From a bacterium (GTDB lineage: Bacteria > SZUA-79 > Acidulodesulfobacterales > Acidulodesulfobacteraceae), in the NCBI GenBank assembly GCA_021794335.1, contig JAJYQZ010000072.1:1-13451 (forward strand): a DNA stretch of 13,451 nucleotides, in the 5' to 3' direction. Below the pieces are notes generated by a model. It made no database searches and was not told where the DNA came from. It worked only from the letters and a program-made list of their open reading frames with translations. Below are positions 5,732 to 13,451 of this stretch, one piece after another. Positions within the stretch are counted from its first letter, which is position 1. Each line of letters starts with the position of its first letter. Made by a program: the position numbers and the translations under genes.

Positions 5732-6854
5732 GACTATAGTAGCGTTGGTTTCGGACCAGACCATACCGAATGTGATGTTTATCAAGGCAAACGGCGATGC
5801 CGAAAGATTGGTTTTTATCACCACCGAAGAGATGGAGAAAAACCAAAAGACTCATTGGATATTAAAGAGCCTTATGGCTAAAGACTCCGATAGAATAATC
5901 GTATCGGAGCAAAGTATTTCCGAAATTAAAGCAGAGCTTGACAAATACCCCTTTTTTGACGGGGGCGCCGAAATTATTGTAAACCTTACCGGCGGAAATA
6001 AGATTATGTCCTTAGCCGTCCATGATTATTTTAAAGAAAAAAGTTTACTGGGACAAAAGGGAATTGGTATGTATTATTTGAATGTGGGCAAAGATAAATT
6101 CGATAAGGTTTTTCCTTCTGAAGAAAGCAATTGCATTGAAAGTTACCATTGCAACTTGAAAGAATATCTAACGGCTTATTCTATAGATGAGGAAAAAACA
6201 GGAAAACTTCCCCTTATGAAATTTGAAAAAACGTGGGAATTTTACTCGAAGATTTTTAAACCCGAGAGAAACACAATAGAGATTATACAAAAAAAAATAG
6301 GGAGCAATCTCGACAAATATAAAAAATTATTGGAACAATTATCGGGCAATGACAAAAAAGATGTACTTGAACTTTGCAAAAAAGTTTTCGAGGACCGCGA
6401 ATTTACGAAGTCAAGGATAAAATATCTGACCGGCGGTTGGTTTGAAGAATATATTTATTTTTTAATAAAAAGAGGATTAAAACTCAATGAAGAACAGATT
6501 TGCTTGAATTTGGAAATAAAAGATAAAAGTCTTTTAGGGGAAGCCGCGGCTAATGAATTAGATGTAATTTTTATACACAAAAATAAAATCAATATCATTG
6601 AATGTAAGACCGGCTTAAAGGATGTGTCAGGCAAGAGTATTCTCGGAGATGTTTTATATAAGCAGTCGGCATTAAAAAAAAGTTTTGGCTTGACCGCAAA
6701 AAGTTTTCTGTTCTTGCCGGATGTCCTATTAGGAAATGAAGAACATAAAAAAAGGGCGAAAATATATGGTATCGATATCGTTGACGACAAGGAAATGCTT
6801 TTAGACGAAGGCAGGTTTAGGAGCGAGTTTTTGGAGAAAAATAAGTTCGTGTGA
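5724..6854 (+). CDS. Card1/Can2-type cOA-activated nuclease (CARF plus PD-(D/E)XK)
   Basis: Residues 1 to about 150 are a CARF domain, with first strand TIVALVSDQTIPN (4-16) and sensor loop NLTGGNKIMS (87-96). The C-terminal part from about 230 is a restriction-endonuclease fold of the DUF1887/Card1 type: GGWFEEY (237-243) supplies the helix glutamate, NELDVIFI (277-284) the metal-binding D280, and IIECKTG (291-297) the E293-x-K295 pair. At 376 residues it matches characterised Card1/Can2 proteins, which bind cA4 as dimers and cut DNA or RNA with metal ions. All active-site positions look intact. GGAGGT lies 8 nt before the ATG, inside the cas6 end. Its place between cas6 and cas10 argues that it is a core effector of this locus. 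Which nucleic acid it cuts cannot be read from the sequence. Confidence 0.9.
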   Translation: MGKTIVALVSDQTIPNVMFIKANGDAERLVFITTEEMEKNQKTHWILKSLMAKDSDRIIVSEQSISEIKAELDKYPFFDGGAEIIVNLTGGNKIMSLAVHDYFKEKSLLGQKGIGMYYLNVGKDKFDKVFPSEESNCIESYHCNLKEYLTAYSIDEEKTGKLPLMKFEKTWEFYSKIFKPERNTIEIIQKKIGSNLDKYKKLLEQLSGNDKKDVLELCKKVFEDREFTKSRIKYLTGGWFEEYIYFLIKRGLKLNEEQICLNLEIKDKSLLGEAAANELDVIFIHKNKINIIECKTGLKDVSGKSILGDVLYKQSALKKSFGLTAKSFLFLPDVLLGNEEHKKRAKIYGIDIVDDKEMLLDEGRFRSEFLEKNKFV

Positions 6855-6912
6855 TACTGCAGGATGTTGTGATATGGAAAATACCCAAAATTCAAAATAA
6901 GGTGTAAACATA

Positions 6913-9561
6913 ATGGATGAGACTATTTATAAAATTGCATTAGCGGGTTATTTGCATGATATAGGCAAGTTTGCCGAAAGGGCGCATGATAAAAATAAAA
7001 GAGCAACTGAGAATGAAGAAAAAATACCCGGTTTTTTCCCTGATGAAAAATTTATAAATGACAATATGGATTTATATCAGCCGCATTTTAAAGATAAATA
7101 TACTCACAAACACGCTGTTTATACTGCGGCATTTATAGACCATTTGGAAAAAATTTTACCGAAGCAATTTAATAAAGAAAATTGGGGGCTTGGCGACCCA
7201 TTTATGAATCTTGCTGCAGGACATCATAAGCCGGAAACGCCAATGCAGTGGATAATCGCAATGGCTGACAGAATAAGCAGCGGCTTTGAGCGTCAAGAAT
7301 TTGAGGATTACAATAATGAGATAGGGGTTAGAGATTATAAAAAAACCAGGCTGTTAACAATTTTCGAAGGCATCGATTTAAATGACAAATGGAAAGAAAA
7401 TCTTGATGGATACAATTATAGATATCCTTTAGAGAAACTTACGCCGGAAACGATATTTCCCATAAAACATACTGATTCCCAAGAAAATCTGTCTAATAAA
7501 GAATATAGTGATCTTTTCTATAAATTTGTTGGTTCATTAGAAAAGTTAAAACATAAACAAACTATACACATTTGGTTAGAACATTTTGACAGTCTGTTTA
7601 TGATTTATGCTTCTAATATCCCTTCGGCTACAGTCGGCATGGTTATACCTGATATTTCGCTATACGACCATTCTAAGATGACCAGCGCTCTCGCATCTTC
7701 TATATACTTATACCATATGCATAACAATACTTTAGAAATGGGAAAAATCAGGGATGGTTATGATGAGAAAAAATTTTTGATTATTACGGGTGATTTCTAT
7801 GGAATTCAAGACTTTATATTTTCCGAAGGAGGAAACACCGGCAAAGCCGCAGCAAAATTATTAAGAGGAAGGTCATTTGCTGTGTCTCTTATTTCGGAGT
7901 TGGCTGCCGATATGCTTTGTAGAGAGATAGGGCTTACTATTTCTTCAATTGTCTTAAACGCCGCCGGAAAATTTACTATAATTGCTCCTAATACTGAAAA
8001 CACATTAAAAGGGATTAAAGAGATAGAAGAAAAGATTAACGATTGGCTTATTAAAAATTTTTTTGGAGAATCGACGTTTGGTATATCTTATATCGAGGCT
8101 TCTTATAATGATTTTACAGTTGAAAATGAAAAGTTTAACGAGTTAATGGAAAATCTCTCGAAAAAAACCGAAATTAGGAAATTAACAAAAATTGATTTAA
8201 ATAAATTTGGCGGGGCGGTAGAAAATTATCTTGATGGTTTCAATAATGATTTGAATAAAAAATTATGTCCTTTTTGTGGTAAAAGGCCATCGAACAAAGA
8301 TGTAGAAAATGATTCGATTTTAGGTGAAGGCAATAAATCGGCGTGCAATATTTGCAGAGACCATATTTACATCGGAACAAATCTTGTTAAGTCCGATAAA
8401 ATTGCTATCGCAACTATAGACGCAAATATTCATGGGCAGAAATTAAAAGAACCTATTTTTGGGATATACCAGTTGTTTTTTGATATATCAGGGGATTTAA
8501 ATGAAATGGCGAATGATGGTTCGCTTATTAAATACTGGAACATATCTGGCGCTATAAATGGAAATGTCTCCAAAGAAATAACGGCAAAATTTATTAACGG
8601 TTACACCCCAAAATATGAAGAAGAAGATAATCGAGACTCACGCCTTCTTGCAGGAGAAAAAACTGAAAAGAAAAAATTAGAGCTGATAGATAATATAAAA
8701 AAGGGCTATCCTAAGACGTTTTTGCATTTAGCCAAAAAATCGCTTAATAAAACGGACAAACCAGGTGAATTTACAGGCATAGAGGCCTTAGGGTGTCTTA
8801 AAGCCGATGTGGACAATCTTGGCCTTATTTTTACATGCGGACTTAAAAACAATAACTTATCCCGCACTGCAACGATGAGCAGGCAGTTGAATTATTTCTT
8901 TTCGGTTTATTTGCCGTATATTTTAGGTGGCCATGCGGAATTTAAAAATATTTATACAGTTTTTGCCGGCGGAGACGACCTTTTTCTTATCGGCCCATGG
9001 AATAAAATAGTTGATTTCGCTTCTTTTTTGAACAATAAATTTAAAGAATATGTTTGCGAAAATCAGGACATAACAATTTCTGCAGGAATAAATATTAATA
9101 AACCTGATAAGCCTGTTTTATCTTTCAGTAAAACAGCAGAGAACGCATTAAAAAAATCTAAAGAAAATTATAAAGATTCTTTAACCCTATTTGGAGAACC
9201 AGTAAAATGGGACGAATTTAAAAAACTTGAAGAAATAAAAATTAAGATACAAGAATGGCTGGATCTCAAATTTATCAATAAATCAATGTTGTTTAGATTT
9301 AATAATTTTATAGAATTGGCAAGTCGGGAAAAAAAGTTAAAGGAACTCGATAAGTTTAATATGGAAGATATAGAATGCCTTCAGTGGAGAGCCAAATTTA
9401 AATACAATCTTATAAGAAATATAGGCAAAGACAAAGGCTTTAATGAACAGGAACGCAAGGATGCAGTAAAAAGTGTCGAAGAATCGGCTGAGTGGATAGA
9501 AATGTATGCTGGCGCAATGAAAATATCGCTGTGGCAAATTATATATAACCAAAGAAGATAG
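6913..9561 (+). CDS. cas10: Cas10/Csm1, type III-A signature subunit with HD and GGDD motifs
   Basis: The 882-residue protein begins with the HD nuclease domain: LHDIGK (14-19, H15-D16), a downstream AGHHKPETP and ADRISSG. The first palm domain begins near FLIITGDFYGIQDFIF (about 288-303). A zinc-binding four-cysteine unit follows, C452-x2-C455 and C478-x2-C481. The second palm domain holds FAGGDDLFLIGPW with the cyclase motif G686-G-D-D689. A C-terminal helical domain completes the protein. Both the DNase and the cOA-synthesis motifs are intact, so target RNA binding should trigger DNA cutting and cOA production. AAGGTG lies 8 nt before the ATG. A 58-bp gap separates it from the CARF nuclease gene and holds only an 8-codon open frame. 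Confidence 0.95.
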   Translation: MDETIYKIALAGYLHDIGKFAERAHDKNKRATENEEKIPGFFPDEKFINDNMDLYQPHFKDKYTHKHAVYTAAFIDHLEKILPKQFNKENWGLGDPFMNLAAGHHKPETPMQWIIAMADRISSGFERQEFEDYNNEIGVRDYKKTRLLTIFEGIDLNDKWKENLDGYNYRYPLEKLTPETIFPIKHTDSQENLSNKEYSDLFYKFVGSLEKLKHKQTIHIWLEHFDSLFMIYASNIPSATVGMVIPDISLYDHSKMTSALASSIYLYHMHNNTLEMGKIRDGYDEKKFLIITGDFYGIQDFIFSEGGNTGKAAAKLLRGRSFAVSLISELAADMLCREIGLTISSIVLNAAGKFTIIAPNTENTLKGIKEIEEKINDWLIKNFFGESTFGISYIEASYNDFTVENEKFNELMENLSKKTEIRKLTKIDLNKFGGAVENYLDGFNNDLNKKLCPFCGKRPSNKDVENDSILGEGNKSACNICRDHIYIGTNLVKSDKIAIATIDANIHGQKLKEPIFGIYQLFFDISGDLNEMANDGSLIKYWNISGAINGNVSKEITAKFINGYTPKYEEEDNRDSRLLAGEKTEKKKLELIDNIKKGYPKTFLHLAKKSLNKTDKPGEFTGIEALGCLKADVDNLGLIFTCGLKNNNLSRTATMSRQLNYFFSVYLPYILGGHAEFKNIYTVFAGGDDLFLIGPWNKIVDFASFLNNKFKEYVCENQDITISAGININKPDKPVLSFSKTAENALKKSKENYKDSLTLFGEPVKWDEFKKLEEIKIKIQEWLDLKFINKSMLFRFNNFIELASREKKLKELDKFNMEDIECLQWRAKFKYNLIRNIGKDKGFNEQERKDAVKSVEESAEWIEMYAGAMKISLWQIIYNQRR

Positions 9562-9572
9562 GAGGTAAAATT

Positions 9573-9983
9573 ATGGTAATAAAATTTTGGAAGGATAAAA
9601 GTAAAAAGTTACTTGAACCTGAGTTATTTTCTTCAATTGCTGAAGATTGGGCTAAAGAGGTTAAAAATTCTTGTAATAAAGATAAGAAAGATAAGCCTAC
9701 AAATAATAAGCCTACGCAGATTCGAAAATTTTATGACGAGGTTATAAGATTTAATAGCATCGTGGAAACAAATCCAGATGAATTCGATAATATTTTACCT
9801 TATTTAAAAATGTTAAATGCGAAAGCGGCATACGCGGTTGGAAGAAAACAACTAGTTTCAGATAAATTTAAACAATTTATATCGGAATCTTTATCGCAAA
9901 TAAAAGATAAGGATGATTTTAGCGCATTTGTCGGATTATTCGAATCATTTATAGGTTATTATAAATTTTATTATGAAAAATAA
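9573..9983 (+). CDS. csm2: Csm2 small subunit of the type III-A complex
   Basis: The 136-residue protein is mostly helical and basic in its first third (KDKKDKPTNNKP linker, about 36-47). Family marks are TQIRKFYDEV (48-57), LPYLKMLNAKAAYAVGRK (about 76-93) and a C-terminal FESFIGYYKFYYEK. Csm2 forms the inner filament of the Csm complex and contacts the crRNA-target duplex. It follows cas10 by 11 bp with AGGAGG as ribosome binding site and precedes csm3 by 15 bp. Length and order cas10-csm2-csm3 agree with the canonical type III-A operon. Confidence 0.9.
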   Translation: MVIKFWKDKSKKLLEPELFSSIAEDWAKEVKNSCNKDKKDKPTNNKPTQIRKFYDEVIRFNSIVETNPDEFDNILPYLKMLNAKAAYAVGRKQLVSDKFKQFISESLSQIKDKDDFSAFVGLFESFIGYYKFYYEK

Positions 9984-9998
9984 AACAGGAGGAATAAT

Positions 9999-10733
9999 AT
10001 GAGACTTACGGAAATTAAAAAACTTGAGGGGACGATTACATTAAAAAGCGGTCTTCATATAGGCTCTGGCGATGATACCGAGATGCACATAGGGGGCATA
10101 GACAGTCCAGTTATTAAACATATTCACACACTTGAACCGTATATCCCCGGCTCTTCACTGAAAGGCAAGGTTAGGTCGCTACTTGAAATGGAAAGCGGCC
10201 TAATGGTAAAAACAGAAGGAAATGTTGTTTCAAGTTCTACGATAAACAAGATAGAGAATGAAGAACAAAAAAATAAATGCGAAGCAATCTTGAAAATTTT
10301 TGGTTTGAGCGGCGCTGATATTGAAGATGAAACTGCTTTTAGTCCCACGAGGGCATATTTTTCCGACTGTTATCTCAATGAGGATTGGAAAAATAAAGCT
10401 AAGGAAAATCGCTGGCTGTTGACGGAGCAAAAATCTGAAAATGTTATTAATAGAATCAACGGCACTGCCGAACATCCAAGATTTATCGAAAGAGTTCCAG
10501 AAGGAACTCAGTTTGACTTTCTTATAACATTTAGAAATTTAGAAAATGAAGAAGAAAACCTTTTCGGTGTGCTTCTTTGCGGTTTAAAGCTCGTTGAAAT
10601 GGATACATTGGGAGGCAGTGGCAGCAGAGGCTACGGAAGAATTGCTTTTTCTTTTAAAGATACGGAAATAAACGAGAAGTTCAAATCATTAGACCCGTTT
10701 GAAGATTTAAATAAAAAAAACAAGGAGAGTTAA
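9999..10733 (+). CDS. csm3: Csm3 backbone RAMP subunit, target-RNA nuclease
   Basis: The 244-residue RAMP protein has the classic N-terminal pattern LHIGSGDD, then GGIDSPVIK, whose Asp35 corresponds to the catalytic Asp33 of Streptococcus Csm3 and should cut target RNA every six nucleotides. PYIPGSSLKGKVRSLLE (about 46-62) is the RNA-binding helix region, and GGSGSRGYGRIAF near the C-terminus is the glycine-rich loop. Several copies form the backbone along the crRNA. AGGAGG precedes the ATG. The next gene begins 2 bp after its stop, so the two are translationally coupled. Confidence 0.93.
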   Translation: MRLTEIKKLEGTITLKSGLHIGSGDDTEMHIGGIDSPVIKHIHTLEPYIPGSSLKGKVRSLLEMESGLMVKTEGNVVSSSTINKIENEEQKNKCEAILKIFGLSGADIEDETAFSPTRAYFSDCYLNEDWKNKAKENRWLLTEQKSENVINRINGTAEHPRFIERVPEGTQFDFLITFRNLENEEENLFGVLLCGLKLVEMDTLGGSGSRGYGRIAFSFKDTEINEKFKSLDPFEDLNKKNKES

Positions 10734-10735
10734 TT

Positions 10736-11788
10736 TTGAAAATATATGAAATTACTGTTAAGCCAATAAGCGGCTTTGGAACGCCATTGAAAGGCGATAC
10801 TATTTTTGGACACTTTTGCTGGCAGATTTTTTATGACGATACGCTAATCGGAAAATCTTTAGAAGATCTTTTATTCTCTTATAGCAATTCGCCGTTTATT
10901 ATTTTTTCATCGATGTTTCCAAAATTTTCATTAGATAATGGCGGTAAATATACTTACGCTTTAAAAACGCCAAATTTACCTGTTGACAAACTATTTAACA
11001 TTGAAGGGGATAAAAAAGAAAAAATAAGCAAAAGAAAGGAATATAAAAATAAAAAATGGATGCTTTTAAAGGAAGGTAAAAAATTTAAATTTTTTAAAGA
11101 CCTTGAGCTTATTAATGATAAGGAATTATATGAAAAGGCCCAAAAAGAGTTAACAGAAGAATATAAAATGACAATGCACAAAACGGTGGAAAGCGGATTT
11201 ATCTCATCAATAAATCAATATCATAATAAAATTGATAGGAATACTGGTACTACAGGGGGTGAAGGGTTTGCTCCTTACGCAGTCGAACAAGAATTCTTTT
11301 ATCCCGAAGTCGAATTGGCTCTTTTTATTGGTATTGACGAAACTGTGGTTAAAATCGACCAAGTTAAGGAGGGGCTTGAAAGGATAGGGAGTTTAGGTTT
11401 TGGAAAGGATGCCTCAACGGGGTTGGGCAGGTTTGCTCTTGCTAAAGAAGGTGAGACTAATCTTGCGGATATGGGAAGCGATAAACCAAATGCTTGTTAT
11501 ACGCTTTCTCCTTGCGTTCCGCAAAAAAATATTTTTTCCGAAATGTATTTTACTCCCTTTACAAGATTTGGCAAACATGGGGATGTACTGGCTAAATCAA
11601 GCAACCCTTTTAAAAATCCCGTTATTATGGCTGACGAGGGTGGGATATTTAAGCCTGAGACCGAAAATGGAAATGATAAAAAAATTTTTAATAAACCCTA
11701 TATTGGAACGTCGGTAACGAGTATTTCAAAAGTTGAACCTAAAACAATTTCTCAAGGGTATTCTTTATATATTCCTGTGGAGGTATAG
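10736..11788 (+). CDS. csm4: Csm4 RAMP subunit, crRNA 5'-tag cap
   Basis: The protein starts at TTG (10736-10738), 2 bp after csm3, with AAGGAGAG as ribosome binding site; the resulting N-terminus, ITVKPISGFGTPLKGDTIFG, is exactly the Csm4 opening, which supports the start. Further marks are GGEGFAPYAVEQ in the middle, the glycine-rich LGFGKDASTGLGRF (about 220-233), and the typical ending SQGYSLYIPVEV. Csm4 binds Cas10 and holds the 5' repeat-derived tag of the crRNA. The 350-residue length is normal. Lysine-rich residues around 90-115 may contact RNA. Confidence 0.92.
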   Translation: MKIYEITVKPISGFGTPLKGDTIFGHFCWQIFYDDTLIGKSLEDLLFSYSNSPFIIFSSMFPKFSLDNGGKYTYALKTPNLPVDKLFNIEGDKKEKISKRKEYKNKKWMLLKEGKKFKFFKDLELINDKELYEKAQKELTEEYKMTMHKTVESGFISSINQYHNKIDRNTGTTGGEGFAPYAVEQEFFYPEVELALFIGIDETVVKIDQVKEGLERIGSLGFGKDASTGLGRFALAKEGETNLADMGSDKPNACYTLSPCVPQKNIFSEMYFTPFTRFGKHGDVLAKSSNPFKNPVIMADEGGIFKPETENGNDKKIFNKPYIGTSVTSISKVEPKTISQGYSLYIPVEV

Positions 11789-11793
11789 TTTAA

Positions 11794-12972
11794 ATGCGTG
11801 TAAAAGCAAGGCTTCATGTTTTATCCCCTATTCATATTGGATGCGACGATGTTTATGAACCTACGCATTTTGTAATAGATGAAAATAAAAATATATTGAT
11901 AAATTTTGACCCGTTAAATTTTATAAAATCGCTCTCCCCTTTAGAAAAACAAAAAATTACTGAAATATCAATGGGAGGAGACATTAAATCTATCTTAAAA
12001 ATTTATGAATTTATATCAAAGAAATTGGCTTCGATTAAAGGCATAAATGTTGAAATTTCTAGCGCTTTATCGAAACATTATAAAAAAGTTTTAAATTTAT
12101 TAACGTCTCTTAAGAATGATAAAAATATAGATATAGAGAATGAAATCAATAAATTCGTTATAAACAGAACCGCTTTTAATCCAAATAATAACCTCCCATA
12201 TATTCCAGGCTCCTCGTTAAAGGGTTCTTTTAGAACCGGCTATTTAAATTGGATTTCGAAAAATGGAACAAATAATAATTTCTCGACATGGAAGGAAGAG
12301 GCTGCAAACATAGCGGAGACTGATGATAAAAAGGCGGAAAAATTTGCGGGGCAAAATAAAAGGTTGGAAGAAGATATATTGGGTGGAAGTTTTTACTCCG
12401 ACCCATTTAGCATGATAAAGATTTCTGATTTTCTTCCTGTTGAAAATATTAAGACAAAAATATTATACGCGGTTATTAAAAATAAGACAATTCTAAACCC
12501 AAAAAAGGCTCCGCGTGGTCCATATCAAATACTTGAAATAATCAATGAAGGTAGTATTTTTGAGGGAGTTATAAATATCAATAATCCCGAGGATAGTCGG
12601 AAAATTGAAAAACCAATCGATTTGGATAATATTTTAAAAGCGATGAATAAATTTTATAGAGATAATTTTATAAAAGAAAATGATGAAGTTTTAAAAAAGA
12701 TTAGCGCAAATTTGGGTTCTTATGATATTTATAATAATAAGTATAAAGGGAAATTCAAACGTGGATGTTTTGCTCGCATAGGCAGGCATTCCGGTGCGGA
12801 GGCAGTTACTATAGAAAGGGTCAGAAAAATAAAAATCATGCAAAAAGGCGGCGAGCCCGCCAAGTATCTTGACCATTCTACCAGAATTTGGCTTGCGTCT
12901 GAAGAAAGCAACCCCGAAACAAATAAAAAGTTATTGCCATTCGGATGGGCTATATTGGAGATTTTGCAGTAA
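11794..12972 (+). CDS. csm5: Csm5 RAMP subunit, 3' end of the complex
   Basis: The 392-residue protein opens with LHVLSPIHIGCDDVYEPTHF, carries YIPGSSLKGSFRTGYLNWI (about 134-152), and ends with RIGRHSGAEAV and LLPFGWAILEI, all hallmarks of Csm5. It caps the 3' end of the crRNA and, in studied systems, recruits trimming nucleases. Its ribosome binding site GGAGGT lies within the last codons of csm4, 5 bp before the start. It is the last gene of the operon; no clear terminator is seen between it and the convergent ATPase gene. Its last codons overlap the antisense tail of that gene. Confidence 0.92.
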   Translation: MRVKARLHVLSPIHIGCDDVYEPTHFVIDENKNILINFDPLNFIKSLSPLEKQKITEISMGGDIKSILKIYEFISKKLASIKGINVEISSALSKHYKKVLNLLTSLKNDKNIDIENEINKFVINRTAFNPNNNLPYIPGSSLKGSFRTGYLNWISKNGTNNNFSTWKEEAANIAETDDKKAEKFAGQNKRLEEDILGGSFYSDPFSMIKISDFLPVENIKTKILYAVIKNKTILNPKKAPRGPYQILEIINEGSIFEGVININNPEDSRKIEKPIDLDNILKAMNKFYRDNFIKENDEVLKKISANLGSYDIYNNKYKGKFKRGCFARIGRHSGAEAVTIERVRKIKIMQKGGEPAKYLDHSTRIWLASEESNPETNKKLLPFGWAILEILQ

Positions 12973-13080
12973 AAACTTAAATGCCGGTTGGACTTTAACA
13001 GTTAAGCCTTCATAGGCTATCGTTTCTTCTTGGGAAAGCGTTAAAATATGCCCGGTATTAATTTTAAGGTTTTTACAGGC
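12931..13080 (-). pseudogene. disconnected C-terminal tail of the AAA/DUF4143 gene
   Basis: Directly after the TAA at 13081-13083, and in the same frame, the minus strand continues as ACKNLKINTGHILTLSQEET then IAYEGLTVKVQPAFKFLLQ, ending at a stop at 12931-12933. The pattern N-x-G-x-I-L-T...Q-E-E...V-x-P-x-x-K-F-L-L is the normal end of DUF4143 ATPases. One base change, for example GAA to TAA, would explain the break. The last part lies antisense to the csm5 3' end. Confidence 0.7.
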
Positions 13081-13451
13081 TTACGCCAGCCCTTCCATTT
13101 CCCTGTTTCTTGTGTCCGCGTCCGAAAGGTCTGCGCATACCTGTATTGCCGTTTTTTCGCCCCTTTCGTCGTATAAAACAAAATCACATTCCCTTTTGCC
13201 CTTATAGAAAAATGTTTTATATCCCATTTTTTGGAATTCAAGAAACATAAGGTTTTCGAGAAGTTTTCCGTAATCGGCGGAAAACTTAAAAGTTACCGCG
13301 TTTAAAAGCCCGTTATCGATGACATAAGCCTTTTTCTCCCCGAGTTCTTCTTTGAGGACGGATTGGGCGTATTTTTTTTCGAGAATGAAAAGATATATTG
13401 CCGAAGAGGCTTCCATAAACTCGTAAAGAAGGTTTTTGCCGATTTTATATC
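13081..13451 (-). CDS. AAA ATPase with DUF4143 domain, C-terminal part (partial, truncated)
   Basis: The frame is open to the right edge (the codons beyond the Met at 13416 read YKIGKNLLYEF), so the gene continues outside and the Met at 13416 is not its start. The visible part is the DUF4143 domain: KKAYVIDNGLLNAV, then LLENLMFLEFQKMGY, the E-C-D-F-V-L strand and AIQVCADL, a PD-(D/E)XK-like pattern usual in these ATPases. The P-loop half would lie outside the window. These ATPases are widespread, often mobile or toxin-like, with poorly known function. It ends at TAA 13081-13083, about 40 residues short of the family's usual end, and converges on csm5. It is either a recent pseudogene or carries a sequence error. 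Confidence 0.75.
   Translation of the reverse strand, partial: YKIGKNLLYEFMEASSAIYLFILEKKYAQSVLKEELGEKKAYVIDNGLLNAVTFKFSADYGKLLENLMFLEFQKMGYKTFFYKGKRECDFVLYDERGEKTAIQVCADLSDADTRNREMEGLA

Noticed and set aside
6455..6895. Minus-strand open frame of 146 codons antisense to the Card1-like gene
   Set aside because: It is fully covered by a strong plus-strand gene with catalytic motifs; the antisense peptide has biased composition and no recognisable pattern.
6874..6900. Eight-codon open frame between the CARF nuclease gene and cas10
   Set aside because: It is too short, lacks any signal of conservation that can be judged here, and its end overlaps the cas10 ribosome binding site; a leader peptide role is not supportable.
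11400..11717. Plus-strand open frame of 105 codons within csm4
   Set aside because: It is a shifted-frame shadow of csm4, whose own frame carries the conserved C-terminal motifs.
13041..13241. Minus-strand open frame of 66 codons near the right end, considered as a frameshifted end of the ATPase
   Set aside because: The family's C-terminal pattern continues in the original frame after the TAA, so the break is a stop codon and not a frameshift.

Overview
This AT-rich window holds a type III-A (Csm) CRISPR-Cas interference locus with an unusually large set of accessory proteins linked to cyclic-oligoadenylate (cOA) signalling. A type II lipoprotein signal peptide and the tail of a probable outer-membrane beta-barrel protein point to a Gram-negative bacterium. 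AT richness, the lipoprotein and dispersed GGATTCCCGC/GCGGGAATGAC palindromes would fit an uncultured deltaproteobacterium-like lineage, but no marker here fixes the taxonomy.

Layout. Positions 1-157 are the 3' end of a probable outer-membrane protein. Positions 158-598 hold a MITE-like repeat (copy A), two possible gene remnants and a terminator-like hairpin. Three minus-strand genes follow: a small lipoprotein (599-1036), an NE0113-family CARF protein (1235-2437), and a protein with two N-terminal membrane helices and a C-terminal CARF/SAVED-like domain (2938-3978). The spaces between them carry two related long palindromes and MITE copy B, which contains a 19-bp tandem repeat. A divergent intergenic region (3979-4434) has a strong-looking leftward promoter (TTGCAA-N17-TATAAT), a third partial palindrome, MITE copy C and a rightward promoter.

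From 4435 to 12972 eight plus-strand genes run almost back to back: a small Csx3-like protein (possible ring nuclease), cas6, a Card1/Can2-type CARF nuclease, cas10 (csm1) with intact HD and GGDD motifs, csm2, csm3, csm4 and csm5. The last gene, on the minus strand, is the C-terminal part of an AAA ATPase with a DUF4143 domain; it runs off the right edge and is cut by an in-frame TAA, with its recognisable tail still readable beyond the stop.

How the genes work together (family knowledge plus inference). Cas6 processes pre-crRNA and Cas10-Csm2-5 assemble on the crRNA. Csm3 cleaves bound target RNA, the Cas10 HD domain cuts DNA, and the Cas10 palm domain makes cOA. The Card1-like nuclease and the membrane CARF protein would be cOA-activated effectors; the Csx3-like and NE0113 proteins may degrade or sense cOA. 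There is no cas1, cas2 or CRISPR array in the window, so spacers must come from elsewhere. The least explained items are the two-helix membrane CARF protein, the divergent Csx3-like protein and the repeats bracketing the accessory genes.
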